From NCBI RefSeq assembly GCF_053574225.1, contig NC_135615.1, positions 53,877,520 to 53,941,519 of the forward strand: a stretch of 64,000 bases of DNA, in the 5' to 3' direction. Below, piece by piece: positions 57,913 through 64,000 of this stretch. The notes under the pieces are model-generated. The model was not told the origin of the DNA and did no database searches. It saw only the letters and a list, made by a program, of their open reading frames with translations. The stretch's first letter is position 1. Every line of letters begins with the position of its first letter. Source of the stretch: Canis aureus (Eukaryota > Chordata > Mammalia > Carnivora > Canidae). The position numbers and the translations under genes were made by a program.

Positions 57913-59488
57913 GAGAGGAAGTGGAATGCTCGCATCACTAGAGCTTCTGCTTGAACTTGGGCTTCAAACCCAGCAAGAGGGTGGACTTCACCCCTCTAAG
58001 CTTTAACCTTTCACACAGCCACCTGCCCCTGCAGGGGGCCCTTCCCTTAGGTCTGCCTGCCCACATTCACCTTCTCTCATTTACACATCTGCTTCTTAAA
58101 TCTGACTTGAGAAGGGATGAGAGGTAAAAGAGGACTTAAGAGAGAAAATACTCATATCGAAAGTCATTATGTCCTCAGCAGATGGAAAGAAAATAAAGAA
58201 ATATTTAGAAGGCCCTTTTTTTTTTTAGATGAGTTGAAAGAATGTCTCTGTGTGGCTTGAATGGCAAGAAAAGGAAAATATTCCTCTTTTCAGTGGGTAC
58301 TTCCTCTACTTCAAGTTGGCAAGAGATGCTTCAATAACAGGTTGTACAGAAAGTTACTTCAAAGACCTGGCTTTGGCACATTGGATGCTCTTGCCACAAA
58401 CCGTATCCAAAAATGATTCAACTTCCCCCGTCAGTGATGTGTACACATGGCACACACACCACTAACCACACATGCACACAGTGTATGAATTCCCACATTC
58501 CTGACCACTCATGCCAGCCAGAGAATTTTTGTTTTCCAAGCTAAAAAGAAATTATCAAGTTTGTAGAAGGAGATGTGTGAAAATACCAAAGGAAAGAATG
58601 AGAATCAGTTGCTTATAAAGACAGGGCCTTACGTGCTTTGCCGCATCTTCTGTGTCCTTCCACGCTTTCTGTCGTCAGAGGTAACCAGGGAAACGGCCAT
58701 CGAATCCTGTAGACGTAGAGGGGTAGGGTGTGGTAGCGGAGTCCTTTGTAGTTCTTCAGAATGGCAATGAAGTGGCTAAATCTCCTGAAGGAAAGGCATT
58801 TTCAGCTACTTCTTACGGGCACAGCATCTGTGCAGCACTTGATGGTCTTCTAGGTCATTGTTGCTCTACTTTCAGCTGGTGGGATTCTTGGAAAAGAAAG
58901 AAGCCATTCCCGGCACAATGGATCCCCTGTTAGTATAACTGAGCCCAAGAGGAAAAAACTATTTTTTATTTCGGCCTAGAGCATTAACAGACTCACAGAA
59001 AGATTTACTGGGGACACAGTGTGGTGGAAAGGTAACATTCTGCATCACAGTTCTTATTTTTATAAATCCCCGGTGTGAATTCCTGTGTTCGGAGCCAGCT
59101 TCTTATCAACAAAATTAACATTCTCTCCTGTTCTTGTCACAGCACAATTTGATCAAAATGCAAAGGAAACTCAGCTGCCTTTTCTGGAAGGGGCTACACA
59201 TGAGATAAAGTTGCTACACATGAGTTTACTGATGAGCGAACTGGCAGCCTGAAGACTTTTCTGTCGATGCTGACTTGGCAGGTTTTATAAATGCCACTGC
59301 TTAGGAGTCCCCATGTCAGATGATATTTAGAAAAGCTGTTATTGACCAGTGGGATATCAAAAACCTGCATCAGGCATCCATCAGAAGCACGACTGAGGAA
59401 GGCCTTACACATCAGGGCATTTTTCCTGCTTTTCTGGAAATCCTGATTTGAATGTTAAATACTTGAAACCTGTGTATACCATGTGAGC

Positions 59489-59532
59489 CATTGTCGTTTT
59501 TTCTTTTTTTTTTTTTTCATTGTCGTTTTTTC
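59489..59532 (-). mobile_element. Orphan poly(T) insertion with target-site duplication
   Basis: The 15-base unit cattgtcgttttttc occurs at 59489-59503 and again, identical, at 59518-59532. Only T14 (59504-59517) lies between them. This is the minus-strand counterpart of the event at 4078-4119: a retrotransposon tail with no body. Confidence 0.62.
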
Positions 59533-60037
59533 ATTTGAATGGGTGTTATGATCATCCAAGGAAAAGGCAGGGATTTGAATCACACTATAGAATAGGAAAT
59601 GTGATAAGCAGCTAGAGAAATGTGTTAGCCATATAGACACCCAGCACTCCCCATTTTTTTTTTTCCCTGAGGAATAGCAGTGCTGATAGGTGTTAAATCA
59701 CATCATAATATGCATGGTAATAAGGTCTGCTTCACAGAGACTTAAGCAGAAATCATGACTTAGTTAAATATGAGAACATAGAATCAAAAACAACTGATAC
59801 CACACAAAAGACTCTCCCTTCCTGTTGTCCCCAGGTCCCCAGGACCACATATTGACATGTCTAGTTCTGGTCAATAAAATATTCTTGTTGTATGATTTCT
59901 AAGGAAGTATTGGGTTTGCAATATATCATCTCTTTAAATTATTTCAAATTGCTTTTGGAATTGCCTTTACCCGCCATTATTCTCATGAATCTTGGCAGAG
60001 TCCTAAAAAGAACCATTATCCTTCTTTTCAAACAGTC

Positions 60038-60061
60038 TTTTTTTTTTTTTTTTTTTTTTTT
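60038..60061. repeat. T24 homopolymer
   Basis: Uninterrupted run of 24 T in otherwise unique sequence. No flanking direct repeat found. Confidence 0.9.
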
Positions 60062-60269
60062 AGTTTCTGGCATTGGAGATCAGAATCAAGCACCCTGGGT
60101 AGCTTGACAATAGAAGCAATATTAGTAGACAACTGAGGAGAAACATCGATCATCAGTATTGGGCCAAACAGTAAAATTTGGTTTAAAAAGAGCGATATTA
60201 ACGGTTAACATTTTCAGCAATGCCTCTTTGCCTTTGAGCTTCAGCTTAAAGAAGTCACAAGAGGTCCCT

Positions 60270-60365
60270 TGTGGTCTTCAGAGTTGCTTTATTGGCCTGC
60301 TTTTACAGATGAGAGCTCAGCGTCCGAGAAGTTAAGTGACTCGCTCAAGGGGCTGGAGAGAGAAG
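60270..60365 (-). mobile_element. MIR fragment, antisense
   Basis: 'gcttttacagatgagagctc' (60299-60318) and 'gaagttaagtgactcgctca' (60328-60347) resemble reversed MIR 'ttttacagatgaggaaactg...agttaagtgacttgcccaa'. Confidence 0.62.
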
Positions 60366-60369
60366 TTGG

Positions 60370-61479
60370 TCTCCCGTTCAGAAGCATTCCTAAAGAGGTT
60401 AGCTTTCTGCTTCTGTATTTATCCTTTTCTGAAATCTGTCCTGGGTTTTCTTTGGCATGATTCCTTTCTCTATCTAGGGAATTCCAGTTGTTTGGCAGTG
60501 AAAGACAACATGGCCAACATAGTTTTTCCATAGAATTTGGGTACATGTAGAAACAGAACATACACCTCACCGCCAAATGAGAACTAAAAGTGCTTTATGT
60601 TGCTGTATGATAAAAGGTACTAAAATCATCACATGCCTTTATTTGTAAGATGCCATCAAATGTAGAGCATCACTGATCAACTTTTCAGGGAAAAAAATTT
60701 TGTTAGGGGCATATATCACTAAGATGCATTCCATTCTAAGAAATGTGAAAATACAAAACTAATACATGTTCTATGAATGAAGTAGGAAATTACCATTGTA
60801 TTTTCCTACTGAAATATGTATTGTTTTCAGTGTATGCCATTTTCAGGGTAGGAAATCTATAATCTATAGCAGAAAATCTAGAATCTTCTCTGTAACATTA
60901 TTGCTTTCCTCAAAAAAAAGTTTTTGAAATATAAGGAATGAAATAAAAGTGGTAACATGTCTGCTATTCAGAGCTCTTCAGAAGTACAATCCCTGCCACT
61001 AAAAATAAGAAAGCAGAATTTTATCACCTTTCAGCACACAGAGAAATTATATCTTTTGACTCAAAAATGTTACTGTTTTATTAAAATTAAGAAAATAAAA
61101 ATGCTACAGTTGACATAACTCACTTAGTTAACTCAGTTAGTAAAACACTCACTGGTGCCATGATCTTATCCCAAGAAATAAAGGAAAGCACTGGTCAGTG
61201 CTCAGATGGGACGGGGCTGGGAGAGAAGAGCTGACAGTAACTGAGTCACTTTCTTCTGGCCCATTATTTTTAAATCATTTTACATAACCAGCAGGCTGTT
61301 TTGCTTAGTAACGCCTTAAGAATTTAAGGGTTTGCCCAGAGTTGACAAAAGTCACCATCAGTCACCAGCAATCACTTCTGTAGTGGGTTCATTTTAACCT
61401 TGAAAATACCAGGATCTTATTAATGTAAATTGCTGGTAGTCTTTATAAAATCACTTGCAGGCTCAACAAAGAGACTGAA

Positions 61480-61515
<36 letters not shown>

Positions 61516-61730
61516 TAATAATAATGCAATAGAAGGCCAACCCTTTGCTGAGCTGTTTGAGCAGTCTGGAGATAAATTTGGGAAAGAACTCCATGTACCT
61601 GCTGCCTGAAAGGCTTTGGCTTGGTAACCAGCTTGCTGCAAGCCAGTGATGGGAAAAGAATATGTCTGTGCCCCCTGCACCCCCTGTGGGTCCAGGCCAG
61701 CTGAAGCAGTTGTCCCCTCTCTAATGAGTT
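60370..61730. other. Unique sequence with one microsatellite
   Basis: No interspersed repeat or gene recognised. It contains the (TAA)n at 61478-61525. Confidence 0.4.
61478..61525. repeat. (TAA)n microsatellite
   Basis: About 16 TAA/AAT units with one phase break at 61515 (ATTAAT). Likely length-polymorphic. The poly-isoleucine/leucine open frame on the minus strand is an artefact of it. Confidence 0.92.
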
Positions 61731-61738
61731 AGTAACTC

Positions 61739-61778
61739 TGACGTCAGAATCATATGTGGGGCCCTGGCTTCATATTGG
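61739..61778. promoter_or_regulatory. CRE and inverted CCAAT box upstream of CpG island
   Basis: A perfect palindromic cAMP-response element TGACGTCA (61739-61746) is followed by an ATTGG (61774-61778, reverse of CCAAT). They lie about 100-140 bp before a small CpG island. The arrangement is promoter-like. No TATA box was found. Confidence 0.4.
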
Positions 61779-61878
61779 CCGTGTTTCCTGGAAAGAAAAA
61801 AAAAAAGAAGTCAAGGAGTCATTTGCTTCTAGTTTGAAGCCTAATAGCCTGCTGAAAACATTCAGATCCTGTTCACCA

Positions 61879-62175
61879 CCGAGGACGACTGTCGTGCGGT
61901 AGATGGGGAGAGCAATGAAAAGGGAAAGAAAGACAACTTTGCACCATCGTGCTGCAGACATGACGTGTAACTCCACACCAGGGGCCCTCCCGCAGGGGCG
62001 CTGGAAGGATGTTCTTGTTACCCGACGCGCAAGACCCTGCCATTGTCTTTGGCTGCTGTGCCTGAGGAACCTCCCGGGTGCAAGCCAGGGAGCTGTGTGG
62101 TGTGGCAGCAAGGGTGTCCCGTCATCGGAATGGCGGCGGAAGGCGCTATGGAAATGAAGGTAATTTGGGCCCGTC
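61879..62175. promoter_or_regulatory. Small CpG island, possible promoter or first exon
   Basis: By hand count, bases 61861-62160 hold 17 CpG, with 75 C and 100 G: GC about 58% and observed/expected CpG about 0.68. That passes the usual 200-bp, 50%, 0.6 rule. Inside, ATG at 62130 has a good Kozak context (G at -3, G at +4). It opens MAAEGAMEMK and reaches AAG|GTAATT, a donor-like site at 62160. I do not recognise the peptide. A 135-codon frame also crosses on the minus strand. Confidence 0.45.
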
Positions 62176-62866
62176 AACTCAAGTTACAGGGAGCAGAAAC
62201 AAAAGTCAAATCAAACGTTATTGTTTCCTTGCCACTGCTGAGTACAACCAAGCATATGGAAGGCTGGAATTCTCACTAGCCAAAAAAGAAAAAGAAGGAA
62301 AAATATGATCCCATCAGAAGAGATCTGATCTTCTCATTGTAAAAAATAAAAAATAAAAAAAATTGTTTTGCAGGGTTGGAGCAAAATCTGTAGACAACTT
62401 GGGCATATTTGTTCAAAGTGCCACTCGCCAGAGAAACCTTGTTCAAGATAGATCAGTTGTTTCTTTCTGGCTTAAAATGTCTGGAAAAGTCCAGGTTTTA
62501 ACAGAGCTTCAAAGCAAAAGCGTGATTTAGTGATCCAGGCCGACAGGGGAATGTAGACGTTTGTCTTCACAGTGATTCATCTCTTATTCACGGGGAAATT
62601 TGGACAATTTTCTTAATCTTCACAGGCCTGTATTTTTTTTTTTTTCATTCTGGCAAATGACTTGCAGTGGTTCATAAAGGGGGACTGCAGGAGGTAAGGA
62701 GTTAAGGAGTCCCAAGGCCTTGACCCATATCTGTCACGACCGTTAAGGCAAGTTGATCACTAATAATTTCTGAGGCTCGATTTCATCAAAGATCAAATGA
62801 GGGATCTGAATGCAGAACATTCAGGCTGCTTTGCAGTTCTGAAAGTTCGGTTCTTTGATTGATTGA

Positions 62867-62959
62867 TTTTAAAGATTTTGTTTATTCATGAGAGACACAG
62901 AGAGGCAGGGACCCAGGCAGAGGGAGTCTGATGCGGGACTCAATCCCAGGACCCCGGGG
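62867..62959 (-). mobile_element. Truncated SINEC
   Basis: Antisense tail, GAGAGGCAGGGACCCAGGCAG block and GGGACTCAATCCCAGG box B side are present, but the tRNA-like head (box A side) is missing. It is a 5'-truncated copy of about 93 bp. Confidence 0.85.
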
Positions 62960-63450
62960 ATTCTGTGTGAGACTCACATCTTTCAGGGCCCTGTTCGCAC
63001 CAAGCAGTTCTGACAGCGTTTCATATTTAGGCAGGGGTTTTCATTTCTTCCTTGAGTATACCATAAAGAATCCTTGTGAAAGCCATCTGGGGTGCGGGGG
63101 GCAGTCGGCTTTGTTTAAAAAATGGTTAACTTGTGTTTAAATCTTAGTCTCGGCGGGGAGAGCCACTAATGTCCAGTTTGGACATCAGGCTCCCTCTTCT
63201 GCGAGCGGATCATGAGTAAGCAGGTTAAGGAGTAACATCAGGCTAACACCATACTCTGTAGAGCTCAGCACGGACACCCAGGCTCACACTGACTCACTTG
63301 GTAAGTGCAGCTTTGATGGAGTTTTAGTAAAATGGATTCTGAGGAGAAGAAAAATAAAAGTATTATTGGCTGGTGAGAATTAGCCAGACCAAATCAGTAA
63401 AAAAAAAAAAAAAAAAAATCATTGGGGCAAAAAAGGTTTTTCAATATGTA
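62960..63450. other. Unique sequence, no gene seen
   Basis: Ends in an A-run of about 22 (63390-63418 region). No gene recognised. Confidence 0.4.
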
Positions 63451-63454
63451 TTTT

Positions 63455-63560
63455 CCTATTCTAGGAACTGCTCTGTCAGACATGGTTCTAAGCATCTCTT
63501 TTATAAATAACATCTCATTGAATCTCACAATGGCCGATGAGAGAGGTGACTAAAAAGTGC
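63455..63560 (-). mobile_element. MIR fragment, antisense
   Basis: 'cagacatggttctaagcatc' (63478-63497) and 'aacatctcattgaatctcac' (63509-63528) follow reversed MIR. Confidence 0.6.
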
Positions 63561-64000
63561 CAAGTGGGAAGATTCCCTAACCCGTTCTAGTGGACAGATG
63601 AATGCTGTGGAGCCTTCTGGAATGCTCCATCTTTGCCAGGAGTTGAAACCCCGTGGGCCTCTCACATCCAGGCCTTGCAACAGGTGAGTGAGGAGAGCTC
63701 TGAGTGCAAGGTACAGGGAACAATGGAGAGACGTGGCCAGCTGGAGAGCCTATTCTAGCTGCTTGTCACCTTGACGAAATGGGGATGTTTTTCTTCAATA
63801 AAGTTCAGAAATCTCAATATGTCTATAAAGAACTGGGCAGGCCAAACACAGTCCATCTGAGAGACAGATGGGCCTTCCTGGTCTCCAGTTCATGACCTTT
63901 GCTCCCTACTCTTTATTTGTACCTGTCACATGCTTCTGTCTTGTCACAGGGCATCTCCTGCTATGTATATACTGGAAGCCCCCAGCTTTGGGACGTGGGG
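63561..64000. other. Unique sequence with a donor-like site
   Basis: A strong donor CAG|GTGAGTG (63681-63690) follows an acceptor-like ctccatctttgccag (63625-63639), bounding a possible 44-nt exon (63640-63683). No gene recognised. Confidence 0.35.

Larger units (their letters stand above)
56601..60265. other. Repeat-poor unique block, no gene seen
   Basis: About 3.7 kb without a recognised interspersed repeat except the tail-only insertion at 59489-59532. A CTCF-like CCACCAGGTGGGAG occurs at 57899-57912. Open frames up to 133 codons (minus strand, 56820-57221) are unlike any family I know. GC content is raised between 56600 and 58060. Confidence 0.45.

Noticed and set aside
61420..61680. 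Poly-isoleucine membrane-like open frame
   Set aside because: Translation of the (TAA)n microsatellite.
61770..62177. 135-codon open frame, minus strand, across the CpG island
   Set aside because: GC-rich DNA lacks stop codons by chance. No family resemblance. I kept the island itself but not this frame as a gene.
1..64000. CRISPR arrays, operons, phage or other prokaryotic systems
   Set aside because: No regularly spaced repeats, no dense coding, and the SINE/LINE content is that of a carnivore genome.

Overview
This is non-coding mammalian DNA from a dog-like carnivore (Canidae, most likely Canis). The diagnostic signal is about twenty tRNA-derived carnivore SINEs (SINEC). Each has a box-A-like TGGCTCAG head, a box-B-like GATCGAGTCCC, a (CT)n stretch and an A-rich tail, and most keep visible target-site duplications. 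A young canine-type L1 3' end (about 43.16-43.43 kb) agrees. The rest is a typical mammalian mix of L1, L2, MIR, ERVL-MaLR LTRs, hAT and Tigger DNA transposons.

I find no protein-coding gene that I can support. Open frames are short (none above 157 codons), resemble no family I recognise, or are explained by repeats. The window is either intergenic or inside a large intron. By region: 1-6.3 kb is L1-dominated. 7.2-10.6 kb holds two antisense L2 copies. 10.9-14.6 kb has SINEs and a hAT element. 15-18.2 kb is mostly unique. 18.2-25.9 kb has two MLT1-type LTRs, L1, L2 and a truncated U4 snRNA pseudogene. 28.3-31.6 kb has three SINEs, an ERV-type LTR and a Tigger-type element. 31.6-33.7 kb is repeat-free. 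35.3-45.8 kb is dense in SINE, MIR and L2. From 51.77 to 62.87 kb no SINEC is seen for about 11 kb.

The more interesting signals are in or near the SINE-poor stretches. They are a small CpG island (about 61.88-62.17 kb) downstream of a perfect TGACGTCA and an inverted CCAAT box, and containing an ATG whose frame runs into a splice-donor-like site. There is a perfect 18-bp palindrome made of two ONECUT-like half-sites (53932-53949), a perfect nuclear-receptor everted repeat (26804-26818), and two short segments bounded by good splice signals (25221-25255 and 41838-41928). Two loci carry a bare poly(A)/poly(T) run between direct repeats, which look like extreme 5'-truncated retrotransposition events.

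Repeat family names come from memory of consensus sequences, not a database search. Older repeat boundaries are good to some tens of bases. I see no undescribed multi-gene system here.
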